A stretch of DNA of 21,637 bases from CAYRVF01 sp964427535 (lineage in GTDB: Bacteria > Chloroflexota > Ktedonobacteria > Ktedonobacterales > JADMIN01). Positions within the stretch are counted from its first letter, which is position 1. Every line of letters starts with the position of its first letter. Position numbers and translations under genes: made by a program. Of this stretch, positions 6,771 to 13,387 are shown in pieces. The notes under the pieces are model-generated. The model did no database searches, was not told the DNA's origin, and saw nothing but the letters and a program-made list of their open reading frames with translations. Location of the stretch: assembly GCA_964427535.1 (NCBI GenBank), contig CAYRVF010000089.1, positions 1 through 21,637 on the forward strand, in the 5' to 3' direction.

Positions 6771-7411
6771 ACGCTCACCGCAATCCCAGCTGGTAGTGGT
6801 GCAAACGGGTTAGAAGTATCGTAACCAATACCATGTAAAATTTCGGCATTATTTCTGTAGTTCATAAACTTATTAGGGTCTGAGCCCCAGTGAGCTACGT
6901 TGCTGTTTATACTGGCAGCAGTGTCGCCCTGCTTTGTAAAGTACACCCAAAAGTTGTTACTCATACCAGGAGTATTCTTAGGAGCTGGGTTAAACCAGGT
7001 TTTTATATTGAATATTCCATTAGTAGTAGGAGCAGGTGGATTATTAGAAGGGTTTGTTTGACCATTTAACACCTGCTGTAGTAAGCCAACTTGAGTGTTT
7101 TGTACAGTCATAAGTTGCTGAAGGTCGGCGTCTAGTTGTGAGCCCCAAAGCTGGTCAGGAGCGTTGCCCATTGTGCCAGAAGTAGAACCCAGGTTATTAT
7201 TTAGGCTATTATTTCTACCGTTCATATAAATAATAACCAAAATAGTTAGAGCTCCTAAACCAACAGTGTACATAGGCCAGTTCCTTTGAAGATGACCTTT
7301 AATACCACCCCCGGCGATAGGAGCTCCACCTGTACCAGAAGCAATATTAGAGTTATAGCTATCCTGAGGTATATTCCTCACGGTAACTTGAGGTGTTGCG
7401 TCAGATGTCAT
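6767..7411 (-). CDS. Membrane protein with C-terminal LysM-like domain
   Basis: 214 residues. One membrane helix lies at about residues 45-63 (WPMYTVGLGALTILVIIYM). A Gln/Asn/Thr-rich linker follows, and the last ~60 residues look like a LysM peptidoglycan-binding module: FTKQGDTAASINSNV, an NAEIL segment, and LPAGIAVSV at the end. Start at ATG 7411 with GGAGG upstream. As part of the virion block it may anchor the entry apparatus in the internal membrane and bind cell wall. Confidence 0.65.
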   Translation of the reverse strand: MTSDATPQVTVRNIPQDSYNSNIASGTGGAPIAGGGIKGHLQRNWPMYTVGLGALTILVIIYMNGRNNSLNNNLGSTSGTMGNAPDQLWGSQLDADLQQLMTVQNTQVGLLQQVLNGQTNPSNNPPAPTTNGIFNIKTWFNPAPKNTPGMSNNFWVYFTKQGDTAASINSNVAHWGSDPNKFMNYRNNAEILHGIGYDTSNPFAPLPAGIAVSV

Positions 7412-7537
7412 TTACCTTTTACCTCCACTCTGCATAATCTGGTACATGCAGTAGCTATAGTGAGCGTCCACTATAAGAGCTGCTAGTATAGCAATGTCTA
7501 TGATTAACATTAGCTTGAGTATACTATGATCCGACAT
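7412..7537 (-). CDS. Very small membrane protein (41 residues)
   Basis: ATG 7537 follows GCGGGG and overlaps the end of the previous frame; the TAA abuts the ATG of the LysM-like gene. Residues 6-25 (ILKLMLIIDIAILAALIV) form one membrane helix, followed by a short polar tail ending in GGKR. It is too short for many gene finders. Small membrane proteins of this kind are typical of the internal membrane of tectivirus-like virions. Confidence 0.6.
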   Translation of the reverse strand: MSDHSILKLMLIIDIAILAALIVDAHYSYCMYQIMQSGGKR

Positions 7538-7901
7538 TAAACCCCGCCTTATTAGCCCACGCCTGGAACGCTTGAAGCTGTAGTAGGCTGGTATTGTATG
7601 AGCTCATACCTCCAGTATTAAAGCCAACGTTGTACTGTTTGTTTTGCAAGTAGTTCGCATACGATGTAGGTACGTTCCATGTATACCCAGATAAAGGAAC
7701 TCCAGGTATAGAGTTGGTAAACCCTGGCATTTGATTTCCCTGCCAGCAGTTTACAAGTGCAGACCTCTGCTCATGCGCGGGGGCAGGAGGCCATGGGTAA
7801 GACTGGTGTACCTGATAGAACACCTGAGGGTAACCAGGTTCCAGTGTGATGTCTACATAGTTATCAGGTGCTGTACCTTTTTTCTTAGGGAATGGCCACA
7901 T
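7524..7901 (-). CDS. Hypothetical virion-block protein
   Basis: 125 residues from ATG 7901. The N-terminus is basic and Pro-rich (WPFPKKKGTAP), and the body is Tyr-, Pro-, Asn- and Gly-rich (YPQVFYQVHQSYPWPPAP), with a short helical end (LLQLQAFQAWANKAGF). There is no membrane helix. Not recognised; a minor capsid or assembly protein is plausible only by position. Confidence 0.7.
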   Translation of the reverse strand: MWPFPKKKGTAPDNYVDITLEPGYPQVFYQVHQSYPWPPAPAHEQRSALVNCWQGNQMPGFTNSIPGVPLSGYTWNVPTSYANYLQNKQYNVGFNTGGMSSYNTSLLQLQAFQAWANKAGFNVGS

Positions 7902-7904
7902 AAA

Positions 7905-8072
7905 TCACCCCTTAAAGTTGGGAGTGCCGCCTGTGAATAACGTGGTTTGTGCTATGGCGTATCCGCCCACACTGCTAACATCCTTTGCAAAGCCATCAGG
8001 ATGAGTAACAATGAGTACAGCTAAGCTAGCCAACACCAGTAACAGGACGATATCCAGTACGGTTCCTTTCAC
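7905..8072 (-). CDS. Very small membrane protein (55 residues)
   Basis: GTG 8072 is preceded by GGGAG at 8 bases. The protein has one N-terminal membrane helix (VLDIVLLLVLASLAVLIV) and a polar tail. It overlaps the C-terminal part of the upstream 45-residue gene in another frame and ends 4 bases before the next ATG. Confidence 0.6.
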   Translation of the reverse strand: MKGTVLDIVLLLVLASLAVLIVTHPDGFAKDVSSVGGYAIAQTTLFTGGTPNFKG

Positions 8073-8163
8073 TATTTTTACTCCCTAACCAGAATAGCAG
8101 TAGCACTAATAGTAGAACCACCACACTGGCTGCTACAGTTGGCCAGTGAACGTTCCATATCAT
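8026..8163 (-). CDS. Very small membrane protein (45 residues)
   Basis: ATG 8163 begins directly after the TAG of the upstream 28-residue gene (TAGATG), a reinitiation arrangement. Residues 9-26 (TVAASVVVLLLVLLLFWLG) form one membrane helix followed by a basic tail (SKNSERNR). The last 47 bases also encode the start of the next gene in another frame. Confidence 0.55.
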   Translation of the reverse strand: MIWNVHWPTVAASVVVLLLVLLLFWLGSKNSERNRTGYRPVTGVG

Positions 8164-8250
8164 CTATCTTTTCCTACCCAGAATAAATCCTAGTATGACC
8201 AGGATAACTACTGTAGCGGCAACAGTTTTCCAGCTAATACCACTTAGCAT
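8164..8250 (-). CDS. Very small membrane protein (28 residues)
   Basis: ATG 8250 overlaps the previous stop codon (TAATG), with GGGAG upstream. The product is a single membrane helix (TVAATVVILVILGFILG) ending in RKR, so the C-terminus should stay on the cytosolic or inner side. It resembles the following 45-residue protein around the helix start (WKTVAATVVIL versus WPTVAASVVVL), which suggests gene duplication. Confidence 0.55.
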   Translation of the reverse strand: MLSGISWKTVAATVVILVILGFILGRKR

Positions 8251-8609
8251 TAATTTACTCCCTTCTGATTAGTTGCACTTGGAGCAGGACCTATCGGTTT
8301 TATCTTTCCCGATAGTACCCCAAAGAACCACTGAATGCCACCAGGGTTTTTGACGGCATATACAGTCCATAAAGCCAATAGTAGGAATAAGAATATTTTA
8401 CCAGCTTCTCTGTTTTTAGCAGAGATTGATGCCATAATAATAACTAGTATAACTTGACTACCTATGAATATAAATGAGTCCTGGTACTCACTCAAAGTAT
8501 GGTTAAGGTCAGTACTAGATACTCCATTCATGAATATCTTTAACCTGCCACTACTTATAGAGTCTACTAGTACAAGACTCATTCCTAATAGATATATTAT
8601 ACTAGTCAT
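8250..8609 (-). CDS. Three-helix membrane protein
   Basis: 119 residues with hydrophobic segments at about 2-18 (SIIYLLGMSLVLVDSI), 46-62 (FIFIGSQVILVIIMASI) and 71-86 (KIFLFLLLALWTVYAV), and a Pro/Lys-rich tail. Start and stop overlap neighbours, showing tight coupling. Probably a component of the virion membrane; the specific role is not known. Confidence 0.7.
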   Translation of the reverse strand: MTSIIYLLGMSLVLVDSISSGRLKIFMNGVSSTDLNHTLSEYQDSFIFIGSQVILVIIMASISAKNREAGKIFLFLLLALWTVYAVKNPGGIQWFFGVLSGKIKPIGPAPSATNQKGVN

Positions 8610-8818
8610 ACTGATGTACCATGTTGTTGCTGTATCAACTGACTAAACCACGACTGTACACATTGTCCATTATCAGCTCTGAATGTACCTGGAGGGCAGG
8701 GTGTAGGTAGTGGCTTGTTAGTGGCTATAGACCATACATTTTTATATGTTCCTTGCCAGCCAATAATAACAGCCACTATACCTATAATAACTACAAATGT
8801 AGCTACCCAGTTTAGCAT
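8606..8818 (-). CDS. Small membrane protein with short Cys-containing C-terminal domain
   Basis: Start placed at ATG 8818 (70 residues), because GGAGG lies 6 bases upstream and the TAATG overlap fits the neighbours; a longer in-frame ORF up to 8908 lies inside the previous gene and is not needed. There is one membrane helix (VATFVVIIGIVAVIIGW), then a segment with two Cys (PCPPGTFRADNGQCV) that could form a disulfide, and a Gln-rich end. Confidence 0.7.
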   Translation of the reverse strand: MLNWVATFVVIIGIVAVIIGWQGTYKNVWSIATNKPLPTPCPPGTFRADNGQCVQSWFSQLIQQQHGTSV

Positions 8819-9123
8819 TAACGCCTCCAGTGAATGTACCTTAGACCTAGTATACCAACAACCAGAGCGAATATAGCTATTGGTAAAGGCGACTGTGTAG
8901 GACTCCAAGGGTTAGAAGCTGCTTTTGCAGCAGCAGCATCACCAGCTCCCCCAGAACCCTGCATATAGTTTAACGGTACAGTAGGCGGTGGTTGACCAGA
9001 GCCTTTATACATTGGTGCACTAGCAAGAGAAGGGTAGAACTGACCTGACATTGGTACAGGTAGTATCTGCCCGTTTGCAACCAGTGTACCGTTACCAGAT
9101 AAAGGAGTATAGTAGTTGCCCAT
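8818..9123 (-). CDS. Tail-anchored membrane protein
   Basis: 101 residues from ATG 9123. The first 75 residues are Gly/Pro/Ser/Ala-rich and probably extended; the C-terminus holds a single helix (PIAIFALVVGILGLRYI) ending in HWRR. It sits directly after the capsid gene. A linker between the capsid shell and the internal membrane is possible, by analogy with PRD1 small membrane proteins, but not shown. Confidence 0.65.
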   Translation of the reverse strand: MGNYYTPLSGNGTLVANGQILPVPMSGQFYPSLASAPMYKGSGQPPPTVPLNYMQGSGGAGDAAAAKAASNPWSPTQSPLPIAIFALVVGILGLRYIHWRR

Positions 9124-9131
9124 GTATCCTC

Positions 9132-10391
9132 CTACTGCTGAACTACATACCTAAGTGCCTCAACACCAATAACGACGTAGGCAGTGTTAGATGTAGTGCT
9201 GTTAAAGTCAAAGTGGACTTTACAGCTTGATGTATCTAATGTGTTCAAGGCGTTCTGATTAGACGAGTAGCCTTGCTCGTCTAGAACCATATCATGTATG
9301 GCGATACCTTCAGGTGGAAGTGTATTGCCATGCATCCTTTGGAAGCGTCGCTGAGCTCTCAGCGGAGTATCCTGGAATTTGAATAAGCCAGAGCCATACT
9401 GCAACCAAATGTTTTTAATGTTACTAAGCGCTATTGCAGCACCACCAGAAGCAGCGGCCGGGTCGAAGAACCGGTAGTATATCATAAGTAACTGGCCAGT
9501 TGTAGGCAGAATAACATCAGCTGTCAACCTGTTATTTATGGCGTACTGTTTTGCCTCTCGGCTATACTGCCAACCCCATAATATAGGGGTATCTGTATGT
9601 GCACGAGGCTGATAGACAATTTTTCTCTGGAAACCAAATGTAGCTGTGCCGGAGGCCGTTGGTCCAGCGGCATTCACGACCCAGGGTCCCAGGTCGTTTG
9701 TCGCTGCCAGAATTGGGTTCATTGTGATTCTAGGGGTGATAACGCGGTTAGAGCCAGACATAAGCTGAGGCGTAACAAAGGCACGCATAGGAGCGATATT
9801 TCTCAAGGCCCCGTCGGGGTCCAGGTCAAAATACCTATCAAACCATATGCCAAATGGTAGGTCCATAGAAAACTTAACGCTAGATGCGGTAAAGGCAGGA
9901 GCGGATGTAAATGTACTCAGGTTTGCCTGTGGTGCATTCAAAGAAGAAGCTGCGTTAGTTTCCCATATGTTGTTGGCGTCGTTGTAAAACTCAGGCCGTA
10001 TGAACTCGAATAATTTAGTATCAATTCCACTAGGCACGTCGTGCGAGTTAAACTGATTTTGCATACTAACCTGAACTGAACCTACATAGTTGTATGGATT
10101 GTAAGCTCCAGCCGCAAAAACAGTTCCAGCGTTTAGAGCCTGGGTTAAGCTGAGACTAACGTCAATGATCTCACGGTATAGTATATCCGTGTTCATGAAA
10201 CTGCTCGGGAACTGGACCGATACTTGGTTTGCAGACGACAGCGTTTGAGACACACCGTCGTTATTCTCAACTTGATAGCTCCAGTAGGTTATTCCAGGTA
10301 AGTTGAATAATCCGCCCTGAGGTATATTGGGCGAACCATTCATACTCCTAGCGGTAGGTGGTGCTGCATTAGCAGTAGCCATACCAGGCAT
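9132..10391 (-). CDS. Probable double jelly-roll major capsid protein
   Basis: 419 residues, beta-rich, with few Lys and Cys, no membrane segment and a long Ala/Pro/Asn N-terminal arm. Two regions of alternating strands (about 50-210 and 215-415) fit two jelly rolls in tandem. Marked segments are NPYNYVGSVQVSMQNQF, DLPFGIWFDRYFDLDPDG and RAQRRFQRMHGNTLP. The length is within the 350-450 range of PRD1-lineage capsid proteins, and it lies beside the packaging ATPase and a cluster of small membrane genes, as in tectiviruses. The sequence itself carries no diagnostic motif, so the call rests on size, composition and context. Confidence 0.7.
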   Translation of the reverse strand: MPGMATANAAPPTARSMNGSPNIPQGGLFNLPGITYWSYQVENNDGVSQTLSSANQVSVQFPSSFMNTDILYREIIDVSLSLTQALNAGTVFAAGAYNPYNYVGSVQVSMQNQFNSHDVPSGIDTKLFEFIRPEFYNDANNIWETNAASSLNAPQANLSTFTSAPAFTASSVKFSMDLPFGIWFDRYFDLDPDGALRNIAPMRAFVTPQLMSGSNRVITPRITMNPILAATNDLGPWVVNAAGPTASGTATFGFQRKIVYQPRAHTDTPILWGWQYSREAKQYAINNRLTADVILPTTGQLLMIYYRFFDPAAASGGAAIALSNIKNIWLQYGSGLFKFQDTPLRAQRRFQRMHGNTLPPEGIAIHDMVLDEQGYSSNQNALNTLDTSSCKVHFDFNSTTSNTAYVVIGVEALRYVVQQ

Positions 10392-10424
10392 TATACAATT
10401 CCTCTCCAGCCCTGCAATGTTAAT

Positions 10425-10571
10425 TTAAGGGTGTTGAAAGAAACTAGCTATTCCATCCCAGCCCATTCGCTTAGCAGCCCAGGTCGCGACAGCGGCTAGT
10501 CCCCATAACGCAAGTAACATGAAAAACAAAAATGGTAAAGGGTGATCTAGCTTATCAATAAGTTCGTTCAT
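10425..10571 (-). CDS. Very small membrane protein (48 residues)
   Basis: ATG 10571 follows GGAGG at 8 bases. There is one membrane helix (LPFLFFMLLALWGLAAVATW), then a basic amphipathic end (AAKRMGWDGIASFFQ). It lies between the packaging ATPase and the capsid gene. In PRD1 small membrane proteins support the packaging vertex, so this one could anchor the ATPase; inference from position. Confidence 0.65.
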   Translation of the reverse strand: MNELIDKLDHPLPFLFFMLLALWGLAAVATWAAKRMGWDGIASFFQHP

Positions 10572-10596
10572 CCCATTGTCCTCCTGTCTGTACAAC

Positions 10597-11406
10597 TCAC
10601 TTCCAGAAGTTGTTTGTTAGGTCTAGCTGGAAGTAGCTGTTTGATGGATACTCAAGTTTAAGCTTTTTATCCCACAAGAAAAACTGAAAGCCACTAGGTT
10701 TGTATACCAGTTCTGGAATACCCATCTCCTGTACCCTATCTGTATCGTCTTTATTATCTAGCTCAAACATATACAGCCTGGTCATCTCGGTAAGTATCTC
10801 TACTGGTATTTTACGAGGTCTTTGTGAGCCTGCTATTAAACCAACTCCTCGCTCCCTACCATTCCTTGCAACTCTCTGAAAAATATCAGATAACTTTGGT
10901 CGTTTAAAAAAGTCCGCTAACTCGTCTACAATTATTAGACGAGATATACCAGCGCCGTACCTTTCGTAAAACTTTACAGCAACTTCACTTGCCCACTCCC
11001 ACTCTTCCTCTCTCTCAGTCTGAGCTATAGCTATAGAGCTCTTATATGACCATATCTGATCTAGCTGCTCCTTAATAGAAGCTCTCTGATGTAAAGTATA
11101 GGAGTTAGGTATAACTCCTGAACCATACTCCCACTTAGCATACCTGCCACTTAGCTCAGTTGAGAGACCATTCACTTCCCTCTCTGCTCTCCACCTGGGC
11201 TTCGTATCCACTATAAGTACCCTGACTAACTTCTTCGCCGTTGAGTACGCTCGTATGTACTCCGACATCAGAACTTCCATCAAAGTTGACTTGCCCGTCC
11301 CCGTCGTTCCCACTGCGAAAGCTCTGCTGTTCCTCTGTAACTTCAATATGTCCCGTGAAGGGGCATTCACATCTTCCTTCGCCTCCGAAGCCTGCGGCGT
11401 GGTCAT
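10597..11406 (-). CDS. Genome packaging ATPase (FtsK/HerA superfamily, PRD1 P9 / A32-like)
   Basis: 269 residues. Walker A is GTTGTGKST at residues 33-41; Walker B is RLIIVDELADFF at about 155-167; GLIAGSQRP follows about 35 residues later, the usual P9/A32 polar motif. The length is typical for this family, which drives DNA into preformed capsids in membrane-containing viruses. ATG 11406 is chosen for its GGGGAGG site 9 bases upstream. The first 250 bases are also open in another frame (see 11156-11674). It is the strongest evidence that this is a PRD1-adenovirus-lineage virus. Confidence 0.9.
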   Translation of the reverse strand: MTTPQASEAKEDVNAPSRDILKLQRNSRAFAVGTTGTGKSTLMEVLMSEYIRAYSTAKKLVRVLIVDTKPRWRAEREVNGLSTELSGRYAKWEYGSGVIPNSYTLHQRASIKEQLDQIWSYKSSIAIAQTEREEEWEWASEVAVKFYERYGAGISRLIIVDELADFFKRPKLSDIFQRVARNGRERGVGLIAGSQRPRKIPVEILTEMTRLYMFELDNKDDTDRVQEMGIPELVYKPSGFQFFLWDKKLKLEYPSNSYFQLDLTNNFWK

Positions 11407-11674
11407 ATGCTAGTGCCTCCCCAAGTTTCATATACACATTAGATACAGTTTCGTGTAGCAAATCTGGGTCCTCTACCATCTCCTTAAACTCTTTTAGGAA
11501 AGGTAGAGTCTTGAAAGCCAGCGGCTGTACTATGCCTGGTATACAGATATCAATAAGTTTTTTGATTATCTGCTGTAAAGGCGACTCATAGGTCTGGGCT
11601 GTACTGGAGTCCAATACCGTAAGGGACGTACTCTCCATCTCCTGATGATTGCTGTACTGGGACAGTATGTCCAT
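11156..11674 (-). CDS. Hypothetical protein overlapping its neighbours at both ends
   Basis: A frame of up to 172 residues from ATG 11674 (another ATG lies at 11752; the start is uncertain because no strong site is seen). The part not shared with other genes, 11407-11585, reads as good protein (LIDICIPGIVQPLAFKTLPF, LHETVSNVYMKLGEAL) and fills a gap that would otherwise be empty. The 3-prime 250 bases lie inside the ATPase gene in another frame and give an acidic Gly/Ser-rich tail. Function unknown. Confidence 0.5.
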   Translation of the reverse strand: MDILSQYSNHQEMESTSLTVLDSSTAQTYESPLQQIIKKLIDICIPGIVQPLAFKTLPFLKEFKEMVEDPDLLHETVSNVYMKLGEALAYDHAAGFGGEGRCECPFTGHIEVTEEQQSFRSGNDGDGQVNFDGSSDVGVHTSVLNGEEVSQGTYSGYEAQVESREGSEWSLN

Positions 11675-12290
11675 TAAGCCCTGCGTTAACTTCACTATCG
11701 TTTCTCCTAGCGTTAGTTGGATAGATAGTATCCTGAAACTTAGACATAACACCTATACGCTCTAGGTATGCAAAACACACTATACCCAGAGTAATATAGT
11801 CGTCACACTCACTTGCAACCTCATGCACCCAGCTTGGAACCTTAAACTTGTTTTCTACAAAGACAGTAGCTTTTGCTAAAGGTATAGCAGCAGCTTTGCA
11901 CTCTTCAGGAGTTGGTGCATAAAACCTGGCGCGTTCCATATTTCTAAAAGAAATAGCGAGTATAAATACAACTAGAGGACCGAGGCGGATTTCGTAAAAA
12001 GACTTCCACTCCTTCTCCTGCTTAGTTAGTGTTCTAGCTGGCTGAGGACCTACGTTGAGTGTGCCTTTTGAACCTTGGTCCTCTGTGAACACTGGTATCT
12101 GGTTTACCACCGGCGTTGTATGGTTCTCCGCTGGTGCTAGTTGGCTTAACTGTTGTGACTTCTGGAGGTACTCTGTTACTTCCGCCGGAGTTTCCTCTAG
12201 CAGCTCTAAGTCGCTCTGTTTTAGAGGCTGGTTTTGCTTCATTTGCCTCTGTATTCTCCACAGTGCTCGCTGACTTGCTGTGCTCGGCAT
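11586..12290 (-). CDS. Hypothetical protein with a single hydrophobic segment
   Basis: 234 residues from ATG 12290, with AAGGAGG upstream and only two bases between the TGA of an upstream frame and this ATG (TGACCAATG), suggesting reinitiation. The N-terminal 85 residues are Gln/Glu-rich, then RLGPLVVFILAISFRNMERARF looks like a membrane or buried helix at about residues 103-118, then an alpha-helical domain and a flexible Gly/Ser tail. Not recognised. Position before the ATPase suggests a role in assembly. Confidence 0.7.
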   Translation of the reverse strand: MPSTASQRALWRIQRQMKQNQPLKQSDLELLEETPAEVTEYLQKSQQLSQLAPAENHTTPVVNQIPVFTEDQGSKGTLNVGPQPARTLTKQEKEWKSFYEIRLGPLVVFILAISFRNMERARFYAPTPEECKAAAIPLAKATVFVENKFKVPSWVHEVASECDDYITLGIVCFAYLERIGVMSKFQDTIYPTNARRNDSEVNAGLNGHTVPVQQSSGDGEYVPYGIGLQYSPDL

Positions 12291-12441
12291 TGGTCACTGT
12301 TCCTCCTTCTTCGCTTTTCTTTTCCTCTTCGGAGCTACTTGATTGTCCGTCGGACTCAGACTTATCATCACGTCCATTGCCATCCGCAATGTCATTTGTA
12401 CTATTTCCGGGCTCATTAGGCAAAGTGCCATTATCTTCCAT
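12034..12441 (-). CDS. Low-complexity acidic-to-basic protein in an overlapping frame
   Basis: 135 residues from ATG 12441 with AGAGG at 7 bases. The first half is Asp/Glu/Ser-rich (a DDKSESDGQSSSSEEEKKSEE run), and the last 20 residues are strongly basic (RFKRHTQRR). It overlaps the 63-residue gene on one side and the 234-residue gene for 256 bases on the other, each in another frame. The charge pattern suggests a disordered scaffold or nucleic-acid-binding protein, but low complexity makes the call less sure. Confidence 0.5.
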   Translation of the reverse strand: MEDNGTLPNEPGNSTNDIADGNGRDDKSESDGQSSSSEEEKKSEEGGTVTNAEHSKSASTVENTEANEAKPASKTERLRAARGNSGGSNRVPPEVTTVKPTSTSGEPYNAGGKPDTSVHRGPRFKRHTQRRSSAS

Positions 12442-12485
12442 AGTGTTGCCTCTGCTAGTTTATCGTTTTCAAAACTACAATCCAT
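12294..12485 (-). CDS. Small helical protein with basic C-terminus
   Basis: 63 residues from ATG 12485, chosen over the longer frame to 12536 because GAGG lies 4 bases upstream. The body is an amphipathic, Met/Leu-rich helix set (LAEATLWKIMALCLMSPEIV) and the end is PKRKRKAKKEEQ. It shares 12294-12441 with the acidic protein in another frame. Its TGA sits two bases before the next gene start. Function unknown. Confidence 0.5.
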   Translation of the reverse strand: MDCSFENDKLAEATLWKIMALCLMSPEIVQMTLRMAMDVMISLSPTDNQVAPKRKRKAKKEEQ

Positions 12486-12486
12486 A

Positions 12487-12945
12487 CTACCTCTTCTGTC
12501 TAAAAATAATGGTAGCGTAAGCAGCAGCAGTGCCACTTACTCTACCATATAAAATATTTTCACTATTTCTCAGTGGCACGAATACCATAACAGAAGGTAT
12601 TGTAGAGTTAGCAGGAATTATACTTGTGATACCATTGAGTCCAGAGTTTTCTGCTGTTCCCTGTGCTGCTGATGAGTAGTCTATAGGCATAGGAATTGGG
12701 TGAGATGATAGCATTATTTGCATAGTGGCGTTACCACCAGAAACTTGCTGCACAGAATATTCGCAATCGCCTACAAATGGAGCTCTAAGCATAAAAGTTC
12801 CTGCTGCACCACCTAAACCAAGAGGCTCTGAATATTCCCAATCTTCTTTTGTACCGGGCTGTAACGAATTAACTAAGCCAGATAATCTGTAGATTTCTAG
12901 CTGCATATCGTACATTTTTTTATTGCAGGTTGTACAGTTGCACAT
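12487..12945 (-). CDS. Hypothetical minor virion protein with N-terminal CxCxxC
   Basis: 152 residues from ATG 12945. The N-terminus reads MCNCTTCNKKM, a Cys cluster that could bind metal, then a helix (MQLEIYRLSGLVNSL), then a beta-rich body (GTFMLRAPFVGDCEYSVQQV; SVMVFVPLRNSENILYGRV) that fits a small single jelly-roll or beta-sandwich. As first gene of the virion block after the RNA region it may be a vertex (penton) or spike-base protein; inference. The upstream region is cut by the assembly gap, so its promoter cannot be judged. Confidence 0.65.
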   Translation of the reverse strand: MCNCTTCNKKMYDMQLEIYRLSGLVNSLQPGTKEDWEYSEPLGLGGAAGTFMLRAPFVGDCEYSVQQVSGGNATMQIMLSSHPIPMPIDYSSAAQGTAENSGLNGITSIIPANSTIPSVMVFVPLRNSENILYGRVSGTAAAYATIIFRQKR

Positions 12946-12999
12946 AAAAAACGTTCCCGCCCAAAAGTGAAGGTTAAAAACTTTTCGGCAGAAACGTTT

Positions 13000-13099
13000 N
13001 NNNNNNNNNNNNNNNNNNNNNNNNNNNNNNNNNNNNNNNNNNNNNNNNNNNNNNNNNNNNNNNNNNNNNNNNNNNNNNNNNNNNNNNNNNNNNNNNNNN
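13000..13099. other. Assembly gap of 100 N
   Basis: Exactly 100 N, the usual filler for a scaffold gap of unknown length. It lies between the tRNA-like region and the first virion gene. Any gene, terminator or promoter there is hidden, and the true distance is unknown. Confidence 0.98.
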
Positions 13100-13310
13100 G
13101 TGGAATTGCACCACCTCCGACCGTAGACTTAAGGGACCCTGGCAGGAGTTCCAGTTCGAACCAGCTTCCCTAGCTCCGTACGGTACATGCACCTGTTACA
13201 CTAAAGCCAGTCACAACTGTACAAGTTAGAAGGGCAAACCCTGCAATAAATGGCAGGTTAATAACTGTACAAAGTCAGTTTGTAAGCTCTTCAAGTCAGA
13301 GTACAGTAAA
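13100..13310. other. Non-coding stretch between gap and tRNA-like element
   Basis: No convincing coding frame on either strand. On the minus strand AACCTGC and GCAGGGTT (about 13235-13255) can form a hairpin without a T-run. The word AACTGTACAA occurs twice (near 13215 and 13263). A near-palindrome around TTCGAA (13153-13166) resembles a tRNA T-loop but no cloverleaf can be built from it. The stretch is probably the transcribed continuation of the leader RNA. Confidence 0.5.
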
Positions 13311-13387
13311 TAGCCAGGCAGGGATCGAACCTGCGTAACCCCGTGTGTTCAAGTCCACGGTTTGTTTTACCACTAAACTACTGGCCA
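13311..13387 (-). tRNA. tRNA-like element, anticodon arm irregular
   Basis: Most of a cloverleaf is clear on the minus strand: acceptor stem TGGCCAG with CTGGCTA (one G-T pair), D arm GTTT/AAAC with loop AGTGGTA, and T arm GCAGG/CCTGC with loop TTCGATC. The anticodon arm is abnormal: CCGTG pairs with CACGG but closes a 10-base loop GACTTGAACA, and three bases instead of one separate it from the D arm. U1-A72 and the CTTGAA sequence hint at tRNA-Gln(UUG), but the base before UUG is C. No CCA is encoded. It may be a degenerate tRNA or a tRNA mimic. Confidence 0.65.

Noticed and set aside
13120..13200. Second tRNA around the TTCGAA near-palindrome
   Set aside because: The bases flanking TTCGAA cannot form a T stem on either strand and no acceptor pairing was found.
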